64,000 nt of DNA, taken from positions 310,001 through 374,000 of the forward strand of contig NZ_CP126095.1 of assembly GCF_030123105.1 (NCBI RefSeq). The letters are read 5' to 3'. Below the pieces are notes generated by a model. That model had not been told where the DNA came from. It saw only the letters and a list, made by a program, of their open reading frames with translations, and made no database searches. How positions within the stretch are numbered: position 1 is the stretch's first letter; each line of letters starts with the position of its first letter. Shown one piece after another: positions 24,481 through 32,754 of this stretch. The translations under genes were made by a program, and so were the position numbers. The stretch is from Paenibacillus sp. G2S3 (GTDB lineage Bacteria > Bacillota > Bacilli > Paenibacillales > Paenibacillaceae).

Positions 24481-25664
24481 CAAATCACACTCCTATTAGT
24501 AAGTCTGGAGATCATAATCTGTTTCTGGAATAGGGCCGCATAAGTTTTGGCAACTTCACTCCAAAGCATCGTTTTTCCAAGCTCCAGTGTGCGGTGTTCC
24601 ATTTCTTTTACCATTGTAGGGTCATTGAGTAATTGTAGAATACGAGCTTCCAGAGAAGCGGAATCGCGGAATTTGGCTAGCAACCCCCTACCTTCAGCTA
24701 ACATTTCCTCGGCATACCGATAAGGAGTTGAAATAATGACCCTTCCATAACCTACTCCGTAGGCTAAAGTTCCACTGACAGCTTGATCCTTACCTAGATA
24801 AGGAGTCATATAAATGTCTGACATGACAAGAGATTGAATGACCTCTTCCTGCGTCAGCAGCTTGTCGACGAAGAGAACATTACGTTCTAAATCGAGATGT
24901 TCCACAAGATCCATCAATTTTTGTCTGTAGACCTCGCCAGTTTCTAGTTTGACTACAGGATGTGTTTTTCCCCAGATGATATAAAGAGCGTCCGGATGTT
25001 GTCTGACTACTCCGTGCATAGCTTCTATGCTATATTCAATGCCTTTACCCGGGCTGAGAAAACCAAAGGTGGATAATATTTTGCGATCCGCAAATCCATA
25101 ACGTTCTTTAAGCTGTACTCTCGATTCGGTCTGAACATAAGGCACGCCATGGTGAATGAATGCGATTTTGGCGGCATCGACCCCGTAGATTGAAATTAGA
25201 TCTTTAACGGTGGATTGAGCCATAGTTACGACGTTAACACTTAACTCCGCAAGCCGATTGATAATAAGCCGCTGCTTGGCAGTAGGCTCGGTTAATACCG
25301 TGTGAAAAATAACGACATAAGGGATTTTGAGTTTCTCTACGAAGGGGAGTAAATATTCTCCGCTTTCTCCGCCATATATACCGAATTCATGCTGGATGAC
25401 TAGTAGATCGACATCTGAGTAGTTAAGAAAATCAGCCGTATCTATATAATCTGACAGCTTGTGCTGCTCGATTTCTCTCAAGACTTGTTTTTCATAGGAA
25501 TATGTTTCGTTGTTGTTATTGATGGCGATAATACGGGGGGTGTTGAAGCCTTTAAGGTGTACGAATTGATCTAATAAGTCCTGTGTGAAGGTGGCGATCC
25601 CGCATTCGCGGGGCAGACTGGTGCCCAGAAAAGCGATATTATAATTGCTGTTTGTATTTAACAT
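24480..25664 (-). CDS. GT4 family glycosyltransferase
   Basis: A 394-residue GT-B retaining glycosyltransferase. The N-terminal domain begins with Leu-Gly-Thr-Ser-Leu-Pro-Arg-Glu-Cys-Gly-Ile-Ala-Thr-Phe, typical of a subgroup often paired with mannose-metabolism genes. The C-terminal half has Gly-Phe-Leu-Ser-Pro-Gly-Lys-Gly and a Tyr-Ala-Glu-Glu-Met-Leu-Ala-Glu-Gly-Arg-Gly-Leu nucleotide-sugar region. AGGGAGG precedes the ATG. It is the first gene of a three-gene operon and diverges from the XRE regulator. Confidence 0.82.
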   Translation of the reverse strand: MLNTNSNYNIAFLGTSLPRECGIATFTQDLLDQFVHLKGFNTPRIIAINNNNETYSYEKQVLREIEQHKLSDYIDTADFLNYSDVDLLVIQHEFGIYGGESGEYLLPFVEKLKIPYVVIFHTVLTEPTAKQRLIINRLAELSVNVVTMAQSTVKDLISIYGVDAAKIAFIHHGVPYVQTESRVQLKERYGFADRKILSTFGFLSPGKGIEYSIEAMHGVVRQHPDALYIIWGKTHPVVKLETGEVYRQKLMDLVEHLDLERNVLFVDKLLTQEEVIQSLVMSDIYMTPYLGKDQAVSGTLAYGVGYGRVIISTPYRYAEEMLAEGRGLLAKFRDSASLEARILQLLNDPTMVKEMEHRTLELGKTMLWSEVAKTYAALFQKQIMISRLTNRSVI

Positions 25665-25708
25665 TCAAAGAGCCTCCCTATGGTTTTGCAATTTTTGGAG
25701 ATAAAAAA

Positions 25709-25734
25709 AGAAAATAAAGAGGACTTTATTTTCT
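25709..25734. promoter_or_regulatory. Perfect inverted repeat in the mannan-locus divergent promoter region
   Basis: AGAAAATAAAG (25709-25719) and CTTTATTTTCT (25724-25734) form a perfect 11-bp inverted repeat with a 4-nt centre. A further TTATTTTC half-site follows at about 25753. It lies in the 210-nt divergent gap between the GT4 gene and the XRE regulator, a natural operator for the latter, but it could also act as an RNA stem in the GT4 leader. Confidence 0.5.
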
Positions 25735-25874
25735 ATAGGGAAAGGGTATTTTATTTTCAAATAATGCAAGTTATTTAAATTATTTCCTGCACAAACTATA
25801 ACATGACCATTTTTTCTTGTCAATTTATTGACTCTCCTTCATTCTGCATATATATTGATGTTGGAGGTGAATGT

Positions 25875-26174
25875 ATGCCGGTCATACGCAGTAAATTAAG
25901 TGTGGTCATGGAGAACCATGATCCGAAACTATCTATACGAAAGCTTGCTAAAGATATTAATTATCACTTTGATTCGGTTCGCCGTATGTATAAGAATGAG
26001 ATGGTACAGTATCCCAGGGATTTGCTCTTGAAGTTATGTTTATACTTTAATGTCCAGCCTGGGGAGCTCATTGGAATCGAAGATAATGAAGAAAGTGATT
26101 GTACGATAGAGGAAGCGATGGATCTTAAGGAGGACGGCCATGACAAGGAGAACGATCAAGCCGGAAACCTGTAA
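25875..26174 (+). CDS. XRE/Cro-type HTH regulator
   Basis: A 99-residue protein. The frame is open from 25803, but GGAGGTG (25863-25869) points to the ATG at 25875. An HTH fold occupies about residues 5-65: Leu-Ser-Ile-Arg-Lys-Leu-Ala-Lys-Asp, His-Phe-Asp-Ser-Val-Arg-Arg-Met-Tyr, then Leu-Cys-Leu-Tyr-Phe-Asn-Val-Gln-Pro-Gly-Glu-Leu. An acidic tail follows. It overlaps the next gene by 35 nt and so is coupled to the DUF1861 enzyme. It likely controls the divergent mannose operon. Confidence 0.8.
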   Translation: MPVIRSKLSVVMENHDPKLSIRKLAKDINYHFDSVRRMYKNEMVQYPRDLLLKLCLYFNVQPGELIGIEDNEESDCTIEEAMDLKEDGHDKENDQAGNL

Positions 26175-27096
26175 CCAGCTATTGGATACATTTTATGCCG
26201 ATTTGCGTGTAGCAAAGGTGAAGAAGTTAGCATTCTCTGGAGTTGGAAATCGCGATGTATATAATATAACAGCTCCGTTTCAATATAACGGGGAGGATGT
26301 ACTCTTGGGAAGAGTTGAGGAACGGGATAGTGAGTTCTCTCAAGTCTTCTTTTTTACATGCGAGAATGAGGTTTGGAGTCCCAGGGTACATACACATACC
26401 TATAATCTGCAAGATCCATGTTATGCCCTCATTAAAGGAGAATTAATTGTTGGTGGGGTTGAGCTCCTTACGGCTGCGGATGATCCTGCAAGGATTGTCT
26501 CCTGGATCACTCAATTTTACCGTGGATTTGCGATAGATTCGTTATGTCACTTCTCCTCAGGTCCTGGCACGATGAAAGATATTCGTCTAATAGAACTTGC
26601 GGATGGCAGGATAGGCATTTTTACTAGACCACAGGGTGCCAGGGGCGGGAGGGGGCAAATTGGATTTACAATCATCCATTCGCTCGAAGAGCTTAATGAG
26701 CAGACTTTTATTGATGCCGAGGTGCTTCAAGATCAGTTTATTTCTGAGGAGTGGGGCGGCGCGAATGAAGCCCATTTATTAAGTAATGGTCATGTGGGGG
26801 TTCTTGGGCATATAGCCTGTTTTGATACAATGGATAATAAACATTATTATTCAATGGTTTTTTCGATCAACCCGGAAACGTTTGAAACCACGCCTATAAA
26901 GATCATTGCGGCCAGAAGTGATTTTCCAATCGGCCCTGGCAAAAGACCGGAGCTTAGCGATGTTATTTTCAGCGGTGGATTGATTCGTTTAGGCAACGGG
27001 CGTGCTGTATTATCTGTTGGTGTCAGTGACGCTGAGGCTTATCAGATAGATATCCCTGATCCTTTTTGCGAGTATGAGGTTAGTAGCTTAAATTGA
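26140..27096 (+). CDS. DUF1861/GT108-type mannosyltransferase-phosphorylase (MTP-1 family)
   Basis: A 318-residue five-bladed-propeller-type protein of the DUF1861 family. The start has Gly-Val-Gly-Asn-Arg-Asp-Val-Tyr-Asn-Ile-Thr-Ala-Pro-Phe and Leu-Gly-Arg-Val-Glu-Glu-Arg-Asp-Ser-Glu, resembling the GH130 phosphorylase entrance. Further on are Pro-Gly-Thr-Met-Lys-Asp-Ile-Arg and Pro-Ile-Gly-Pro-Gly-Lys-Arg-Pro-Glu-Leu. As I recall, Leishmania homologues make and phosphorolyse beta-1,2-mannan (mannogen) and founded family GT108, with bacterial relatives as the likely source. AAGGAGG precedes the ATG. The family call is strong; activity in this organism is inference. Confidence 0.78.
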   Translation: MTRRTIKPETCNQLLDTFYADLRVAKVKKLAFSGVGNRDVYNITAPFQYNGEDVLLGRVEERDSEFSQVFFFTCENEVWSPRVHTHTYNLQDPCYALIKGELIVGGVELLTAADDPARIVSWITQFYRGFAIDSLCHFSSGPGTMKDIRLIELADGRIGIFTRPQGARGGRGQIGFTIIHSLEELNEQTFIDAEVLQDQFISEEWGGANEAHLLSNGHVGVLGHIACFDTMDNKHYYSMVFSINPETFETTPIKIIAARSDFPIGPGKRPELSDVIFSGGLIRLGNGRAVLSVGVSDAEAYQIDIPDPFCEYEVSSLN

Positions 27097-27166
27097 CTAG
27101 ATTCTATGGTCATGTTATACTGAAAAGTGACAAGAATTTATGGTCAAAGAGAGCAGGAAATAAAAA

Positions 27167-27748
27167 ATGAGTAAACTTATTCAATTAAACAAGCGTACTG
27201 GCGAAACAAAGTCCCAAAAGAAATTAGCGAGAGAACAGGGACGTATCCCGGCTGTATTGTATGGAGTGGGTAAAGATACTCTGAATGTAGAAGTGAATGA
27301 AAAAGAGCTGTTGGACATTTTGAGAAAGAATCCACGAGCTATTCTGCAAGCAAAGACATCTAACGATGTATCAATGCCGATCATTGTTCAGCATATTCAA
27401 AAGAATTCGCTGTCGGGCAAAATATTGCATATCGATTTCCAGCATGTGAACATGTCTGTAAATATGGATAGTAAAGTTACGATTCATTTTGCGGGTGAAG
27501 CAATCGGCGTAAAATCCGGTGGTGTACTGCAAGTGGAATTGTATGAAGTAGAAGTTCGTTGTATGCCGGGCGTTTTGCCTACTTCCATGGAAGTAGATAT
27601 TAGTAAACTTGATATTGGCGATCAGCTGCTAGTTTCTGACCTGATTTTCCAAGATGGAATTGAAGTGCTGACCGATCCGAATGCAGTGATGATTCAGATT
27701 AAGACTGTACATGATGAAGTTGAAGAAGCGGTAGTAACTACAGCCTAA
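27167..27748 (+). CDS. rplY: 50S ribosomal protein L25, general stress protein Ctc
   Basis: A 193-residue long-form L25 (CTC type). An N-terminal 5S rRNA-binding domain has Arg-Thr-Gly-Glu-Thr-Lys-Ser-Gln-Lys-Lys-Leu, Gly-Arg-Ile-Pro-Ala-Val-Leu-Tyr-Gly and Val-Glu-Val-Asn-Glu-Lys-Glu-Leu. A C-terminal beta domain ends with Val-Met-Ile-Gln-Ile-Lys-Thr-Val. In Bacillus ctc is stress-induced. It stands alone, with AGCAGGA about 12 nt before the ATG, and ends at the terminator 27759-27798. Confidence 0.93.
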   Translation: MSKLIQLNKRTGETKSQKKLAREQGRIPAVLYGVGKDTLNVEVNEKELLDILRKNPRAILQAKTSNDVSMPIIVQHIQKNSLSGKILHIDFQHVNMSVNMDSKVTIHFAGEAIGVKSGGVLQVELYEVEVRCMPGVLPTSMEVDISKLDIGDQLLVSDLIFQDGIEVLTDPNAVMIQIKTVHDEVEEAVVTTA

Positions 27749-27758
27749 ATATATATTA

Positions 27759-27798
27759 AAAAAAGCAAGTTTCCAGGGAAGAGGAAACTTGCTTTTTT
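27759..27798 (+). terminator. Bidirectional terminator between rplY and the helicase gene
   Basis: A perfect 16-bp stem (27759-27774 with 27783-27798) whose arms begin in A6 and end in T6. It is suited to stop both converging transcripts. Confidence 0.92.
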
Positions 27799-27807
27799 GC
27801 GTGTAAA

Positions 27808-30126
27808 TCATACGGGAACTTCTCGCTGATCCTTTGACATAGGTGAGCTGCATAGAGGGCAGGGCTTCGAGGTTAGATGGTCCTCCGCTCCGCCAGCTTT
27901 CATGCGTGTCCAACCAGGACAGCTGCTGCCCGTGCATTTCCATACCGGAACGACATGGGTTTTTGTTTTTGTTGTGGTTGTTCGACTGATCGGCAAAGAT
28001 CTTGTTGTCACTGTTCTGCTCACCGTAGTCGCTGCTGTGGAAGAAACCGCTGAACGGAAGGCGGATAACATGAAGCGGGAGACCTCCGCTTTTTTACCCC
28101 GATGCTGTGCAGGTGAGCTGATAAATAGCTCCTCTCGGGCTCTCGTAACAGCCACATACGCCAGTCTCCGTTCCTCCTCTAGCGCCGCTAGACTTGAAGC
28201 TCCGCTGCTTGCAGCCGCAAGCTTGCGGTCTTTTAGCCGATCACCCTCCAGTGCAGAGCTGTGCGGAAGGATTCCCTCAGACGCTCCAATTAAAAAGACT
28301 ACAGGAAACTCTAGCCCCTTAGATTTATGAATGGTCATTAATGCAATTCGGTTGCCTTGCTCTTTTGTGCCAGGTTGACGATTATGCTCGTTACGCTCCG
28401 TAACATTATCTATGAAATCAAGAAAGGCAGGGATGCTGTCGAAACGCGCCGCCGAGGATTCTAGCTCATCTAGCATTTCTTTTAACGTCTCTCGATGCAA
28501 GGTCGCTTGATGCCGTTCATTCGCTTCGATGAAATAATCGTAGAATTGGGTACGAATCTGGCGGATCGCTTGTATTGGGGTCAGTTCACGAATATTCCGT
28601 ATTAGGTCTAGCCGATCTCTTAGCTTAGCCCCCTTGAAGTCTTCCATGCCAGGCATAGACAACAGATGGATTAACGGTCCTTGCTTGGGCTGTCTAGCCT
28701 CCATCTGGCGGATGTGATTCATGCCTTTTTCACGATTCATATATAGTGTAGGCAGGATATTCTCCATCGCTGCAAAATTCCGCCGATTCACGGAGAGTCG
28801 CAAATGATCCACTACCGGAGAGATCAGCCAGTGCTCGTACAATAATTGGCCTTCTCCATAGTCGATATAGGGAATATCGCGTAAAAGGAGCAGTTCGAGA
28901 ACAGCCCGATTGCTGCTCGACGCCCGGTACAACATCGCGAAGTCTCTATATTCTCTTTTGCCGCTCGAAACCTCGTTTAAAATATGCTCGACCATCTGCT
29001 CGGCTTCTTCATCTGCAGTTTGCGGACGCATATACCGTGGCTGACTCCCGCTGCCTTTTGCGGCTTGCAGGGTTTTGGAACGCCGACGTGTATTGTGCTT
29101 GATAATGCCGTTGCCAAGTCCAACAATAGCTGGGCCTGAGCGGTAATTAATATCGAGCGTAATAACCCTTGCTCCCGGATAGAGCTTCTCGAACTCCAAA
29201 ATGAACTCACTGCGCGCCCCGTTGAAGGAATAAATCGTTTGGTCATCGTCACCAACCACCATTAGATTATGCTGTGGGTGAGCGACCATTTTGACAAGTT
29301 CATACTGCAAGGCGTTGGTATCTTGGAACTCATCGACCATTACATACAAATATCTCATCTGCAATTCCTGCAAAAGCGCCGGACGCTCCTTCAGCATTCG
29401 ATAAGCGATTAAGAGGACATCATCAAAGTCAATTTTGAAATTGTCTAGTTTCCATTGCTCGTATATTTCTAGAATGGATTTCATTTCTTTTTCGGCGGTG
29501 GTGCCTTCTGGCAAATCTTCTACCGTGCCCATGTTCATTTTGCAGGAAGAGAGCAGCGAGAGTAGGGTTTCCGGTGGATAAGCATCCTTCGGTAGTCCGA
29601 GCTCACGCATAATCTGCTTCAATAGGATGTGCTGGCGCCGTGTTTCGCTGAAAATCTCTTGCTGCAACCCCTGTCTGCGCAAGAAAAACAAGAAAAAAGA
29701 ATGGAACGTACGGGCCTGCAACCGTGCGACGTCCGCTGTGCTTACTCCCGGCAGCAGCGCAATCCGTTCGCGCATTTCTGCCGCGGCTTTGCTAGAGAAA
29801 GTCAGCAATAGCAGCTGACTCGGCGAGACGCCGCGCACGGACAACAAATAACCGGTTCTGCAAATCAGAACCGAGGTTTTGCCGGAGCCTGCGCCGGCTA
29901 GTGTCAGCAGCGGTCCTTTATGATGCCGCACCGCGGCAATCTGCGGGCGGTTGAGCAGGATACCGCCTTCCTCCAGCCTACGGAAATAAGCGGAGTCTCC
30001 CTCCTCCCGCTTCACAAGCTCCTTGCTAGTCTGCGCTGAAGCTATTGCTGCTTGCGGGATGCGTTCGCCGGTTGCTCCCAGCGGAATATTATGAAATAAG
30101 AGCTTATTCAATAGATTCACCTTCAT
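27808..30126 (-). CDS. UvrD/PcrA-like ATP-dependent DNA helicase (YjcD type)
   Basis: A 772-residue SF1A 3'-5' helicase. Walker A Ala-Gly-Ala-Gly-Ser-Gly-Lys-Thr is at 77-84, motif II Val-Asp-Glu-Phe-Gln-Asp-Thr-Asn near 270, motif III Val-Gly-Asp-Asp-Asp-Gln-Thr-Ile-Tyr, motif V His-Lys-Ser-Lys-Gly-Leu-Glu-Phe and motif VI Val-Ala-Val-Thr-Arg-Ala. The C-terminal 50 residues hold two Cys pairs (Lys-Cys-Thr-Gly-Ser-Ser-Cys and Pro-Cys-Pro-Leu-Cys), a small zinc ribbon absent from PcrA. The N-terminus is about 55 residues longer than in PcrA. A monocistronic DNA-repair helicase is likely. Confidence 0.9.
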   Translation of the reverse strand: MKVNLLNKLLFHNIPLGATGERIPQAAIASAQTSKELVKREEGDSAYFRRLEEGGILLNRPQIAAVRHHKGPLLTLAGAGSGKTSVLICRTGYLLSVRGVSPSQLLLLTFSSKAAAEMRERIALLPGVSTADVARLQARTFHSFFLFFLRRQGLQQEIFSETRRQHILLKQIMRELGLPKDAYPPETLLSLLSSCKMNMGTVEDLPEGTTAEKEMKSILEIYEQWKLDNFKIDFDDVLLIAYRMLKERPALLQELQMRYLYVMVDEFQDTNALQYELVKMVAHPQHNLMVVGDDDQTIYSFNGARSEFILEFEKLYPGARVITLDINYRSGPAIVGLGNGIIKHNTRRRSKTLQAAKGSGSQPRYMRPQTADEEAEQMVEHILNEVSSGKREYRDFAMLYRASSSNRAVLELLLLRDIPYIDYGEGQLLYEHWLISPVVDHLRLSVNRRNFAAMENILPTLYMNREKGMNHIRQMEARQPKQGPLIHLLSMPGMEDFKGAKLRDRLDLIRNIRELTPIQAIRQIRTQFYDYFIEANERHQATLHRETLKEMLDELESSAARFDSIPAFLDFIDNVTERNEHNRQPGTKEQGNRIALMTIHKSKGLEFPVVFLIGASEGILPHSSALEGDRLKDRKLAAASSGASSLAALEEERRLAYVAVTRAREELFISSPAQHRGKKAEVSRFMLSAFRSAVSSTAATTVSRTVTTRSLPISRTTTTKTKTHVVPVWKCTGSSCPGWTRMKAGGAEDHLTSKPCPLCSSPMSKDQREVPV

Positions 30127-30437
30127 ATATTTCTGTATAGAGTGAGCTCAACAAAACTAGTTGGAGAATGGTTGAGTTCATCTTAAAATGTGCCGTTTAA
30201 ATAGGCTGCAAATTTAGCCAATCTACAATATACCATCCCAGCGTTTTTACTGCACAGAAAAAATGTTGGATATAGTGTGGGCGTAAGATGAAGTTTGGTT
30301 GTGTAAGTGGGGCTCGGTGGGCGAAATGTACGGTATAAATCGCCCCCTTGTCCCCCTTTTAAGTTTACAGTGAAGCCCATTCCCTTTCCTTATCCTCCTC
30401 ATATCCTAAAGCAAAATCATGATATGGAGATGACCGT
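30127..30437. other. Divergent intergenic region, no gene
   Basis: About 310 nt between the helicase and the DUF6492-like gene, which diverge. I see a weak inverted repeat, GAGCTCAAC with GTTGAGTTC (about 30150-30178), and no coding frame with a ribosome site or composition like its neighbours. Promoters for both genes must be here, but no consensus pair stands out. Confidence 0.5.
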
Positions 30438-31274
30438 ATGCCCTCGCCCAATAAGGTCCGTATAAGACATGCCGTTACCATAGATGTACTGATTCCGGCT
30501 ATCGAGAAAGATTTGGCTACACTCCCCTATGTTATTGACGCTGTCCGAACACATGTTAAGCATCCGATAGGTCGAATTCTGATTGTTGCTCCAAAAAAGA
30601 CACGAATACTGGATTTCTGCCGTAAAAAGGGCTGCACCTTTGTTGATGAGAATACGGTCCTCCCGATTACGAAAAAAGATATTCATTACCGTTCGCGCAC
30701 ATGGGAACGTTCTGGTTGGTTGTTCCAGCAATTGTTGAAGCTGAATGGTGACAAGCTGTGTACGGCTGACTATTTTTTAGTCATCGATGCAGATACGGTC
30801 TTAATCGCGCCTCATCGGTTCCGTGAGAAGGGAAAGACGATTTTTTACAGCCGCAATTGGAGTCAGCCTCAGTACTTTACAACCTATAAGAAGCTAATGG
30901 GTAAGAAGGCCGCATCTGCTTCCTCTTTTGTGACGCATTATATGCTGTTTGAACGCAGTCAATTGACTCAAATGAAAAGAGAAATTGAAGCAAAGCATCA
31001 GAAGCCTTGGTATTCGGCGATTATACACAGTATGAACCGCACTAAGCAATTTGCTTTCTCAGAATTCGAAACTTATGGGAATTACCTGTATTCGAAGGAT
31101 CGTGGAGGGATGAAGATCCAAAAAGCTCGCAATAAAGGCCTCCATATGAATGCAGGTCAGCTGTCCAAGCAGAAGCTGAATGAGCTGGCGGAAAAATATA
31201 GATCGTTGTCTTTTCATAAACGGAAGGGGTATGTGAGAACAACAAGTAGTAAGTCTAGCGCAGGGGGGCGATAG
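30438..31274 (+). CDS. DUF6492-like glycosyltransferase-fold protein
   Basis: A 278-residue protein of a GT-A-like class. An N-terminal Ile-Asp-Val-Leu-Ile-Pro-Ala-Ile-Glu-Lys-Asp strand leads to Tyr-Phe-Leu-Val-Ile-Asp-Ala-Asp-Thr-Val (a DxD metal/nucleotide-sugar motif, about residue 115). A Ser-Glu-Phe-Glu-Thr-Tyr-Gly-Asn-Tyr segment typical of DUF6492 follows. The C-terminus is basic. A GGAGATGACC site precedes the ATG. Its stop is 2 nt before the manC-cupin start, so the two are coupled and it may use the mannose donor. Confidence 0.7.
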   Translation: MPSPNKVRIRHAVTIDVLIPAIEKDLATLPYVIDAVRTHVKHPIGRILIVAPKKTRILDFCRKKGCTFVDENTVLPITKKDIHYRSRTWERSGWLFQQLLKLNGDKLCTADYFLVIDADTVLIAPHRFREKGKTIFYSRNWSQPQYFTTYKKLMGKKAASASSFVTHYMLFERSQLTQMKREIEAKHQKPWYSAIIHSMNRTKQFAFSEFETYGNYLYSKDRGGMKIQKARNKGLHMNAGQLSKQKLNELAEKYRSLSFHKRKGYVRTTSSKSSAGGR

Positions 31275-31276
31275 GG

Positions 31277-32647
31277 TTGCAGATCGTACTCCTTTCAGGG
31301 GGATCAGGAAAGAGGCTGTGGCCGCTCTCGAACGAGATCAGGTCAAAGGCATTTTTAAGACTGCTTCCAACAGAAAATGGCGGCATGGAGTCGATGATCG
31401 AGCGAGTGTGCAGAGGGCTGGATGAGGCAGGACTGCTGGACTCAAGCTGCATTGTGACCCATCGCAGTCAGGTGGAGATTACCCGCAAGTCTGTTGGCGG
31501 TCAGATTGACTTACTGGCGGAGCCACAGAAGCGGGGAACTTTTACTGCGGTTGCGCTGGCAGCGAGTTATTTGCATTCTGTGAAGAAAATAGACCTAGAA
31601 GAGATCGTAGTGGTCATTCCGGTCGATTCATATGTGGAGGCTTCTTTTTTCAGACAGCTTCAGCAGTTTCCCAGCGTGTTGTCCGAATCACAAGCGGATA
31701 TTGCCCTGATCGGTGTTACGCCTGAATTCCCATCCACACAGTTCGGATATATTTTACCGAGTGAAGGTTCAGGCGGTACGTCCTTTTTAAATGTGAAGCA
31801 GTTTGCAGAGAAACCAGATGAACTGACGGCGGCCGAGTTCATTTCCAGTGGAGGACTGTGGAACTGTGGAGTATTCTCCTGCTCATTAGGATACTTGCTT
31901 TCAAGTATGGTGGAACGGAAGCTTTCGGTGGATTACATGGAGTTATTGGAGCGTTATGACGAATTTCCAGAACGAAGCTTTGACTATGAGGTGCTGGAAC
32001 GTACGCGACGAGCGGTAGTTATTCCCTATAGAGGGATATGGGCGGATATTGGCAGTTGGGATGCGCTTACCCCTCATTTGCAGGAAAAAGTAATTGGTAG
32101 GGGGAGCATTTCTGAGGATTCAAAAGGAACTTATTTAGTGAACGAGCTCTCTTGTCCCGTACATGTCATCGGTGCCCCAGGTTTGATTGTGGCGGCGGGT
32201 GCGGATGGTATTTTAGTTGCTGGGATCGAGCAGGCGAAACGGATTAAGCAGAAGCTGGAGGGTCATGCCGCGAAGCCGATGGTTGAAGAAAAGCGGTGGG
32301 GGAGCTCACGCATTCTGGATTTCTCACGAACAGCAGCAGGCATTGAGGTTACGACTTCCAAAATCACCATGCTAGCAGGGAAGCACACCAGCTATCATTT
32401 TCACAGGCACACCAAAGAAATATGGTCTTTTCTTTCCGGGAATGGAGAGTACCGTATGAACGGCGTTCTTCATGGGGTTGCAGCCGGAGACACGGTTACG
32501 GTACCTGCCGGTGCAAGACATGGTTTGCGGGCAATTACAGCGCTCGAATTGATCATCATTGAACTGGTGGCATCTCCTGATGTGGGGGATTATGTGCGTG
32601 TTTCTGCCGACTGGGAGGGGGAGGAAAGCGTCCTTGATAAGTTGTAA
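31277..32647 (+). CDS. manC: Mannose-1-phosphate guanylyltransferase with C-terminal cupin (GMP-PMI type)
   Basis: A 456-residue two-domain enzyme starting at TTG. The N-terminal nucleotidyltransferase has Leu-Leu-Ser-Gly-Gly-Ser-Gly-Lys-Arg-Leu-Trp-Pro-Leu-Ser-Asn, and Phe-Ala-Glu-Lys-Pro. From about residue 350 a cupin domain has His-Thr-Ser-Tyr-His-Phe-His-Arg-His and Val-Pro-Ala-Gly-Ala-Arg-His, as in bifunctional phosphomannose isomerase/GDP-mannose pyrophosphorylases. Together with the manC at 22302 the window holds two GDP-mannose enzymes 8 kb apart. Confidence 0.85.
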   Translation: MQIVLLSGGSGKRLWPLSNEIRSKAFLRLLPTENGGMESMIERVCRGLDEAGLLDSSCIVTHRSQVEITRKSVGGQIDLLAEPQKRGTFTAVALAASYLHSVKKIDLEEIVVVIPVDSYVEASFFRQLQQFPSVLSESQADIALIGVTPEFPSTQFGYILPSEGSGGTSFLNVKQFAEKPDELTAAEFISSGGLWNCGVFSCSLGYLLSSMVERKLSVDYMELLERYDEFPERSFDYEVLERTRRAVVIPYRGIWADIGSWDALTPHLQEKVIGRGSISEDSKGTYLVNELSCPVHVIGAPGLIVAAGADGILVAGIEQAKRIKQKLEGHAAKPMVEEKRWGSSRILDFSRTAAGIEVTTSKITMLAGKHTSYHFHRHTKEIWSFLSGNGEYRMNGVLHGVAAGDTVTVPAGARHGLRAITALELIIIELVASPDVGDYVRVSADWEGEESVLDKL

Positions 32648-32666
32648 ATCAATGAATTGAAGTAAT

Positions 32667-32717
32667 TCAACCGGGTCTTTTTGAATCCAGCAGCATACTT
32701 GTCCCGGTTGACTTTTT
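32667..32717 (+). terminator. Terminator-like hairpin after manC-cupin gene
   Basis: A 9-bp stem TCAACCGGG/CCCGGTTGA (32667-32675 with 32703-32711) encloses a long 27-nt loop and is followed by CTTTTTG. The loop length makes it weaker than the other terminators here. Confidence 0.6.
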
Positions 32718-32754
32718 GAGCGTAGGCTAGTTAACATCATCGCTTTTAGAGGAG

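Noticed and set aside
27902..28330. 142-codon plus-strand frame inside the helicase gene
   Set aside because: It is antisense to the helicase C-terminal region and runs of Ser/Leu/Ala come from reverse reading. No start signal.
30183..30380. 65-codon minus-strand frame upstream of the helicase gene
   Set aside because: It has no ribosome site, no homologous pattern and low-complexity composition. The gap is better read as promoter DNA.
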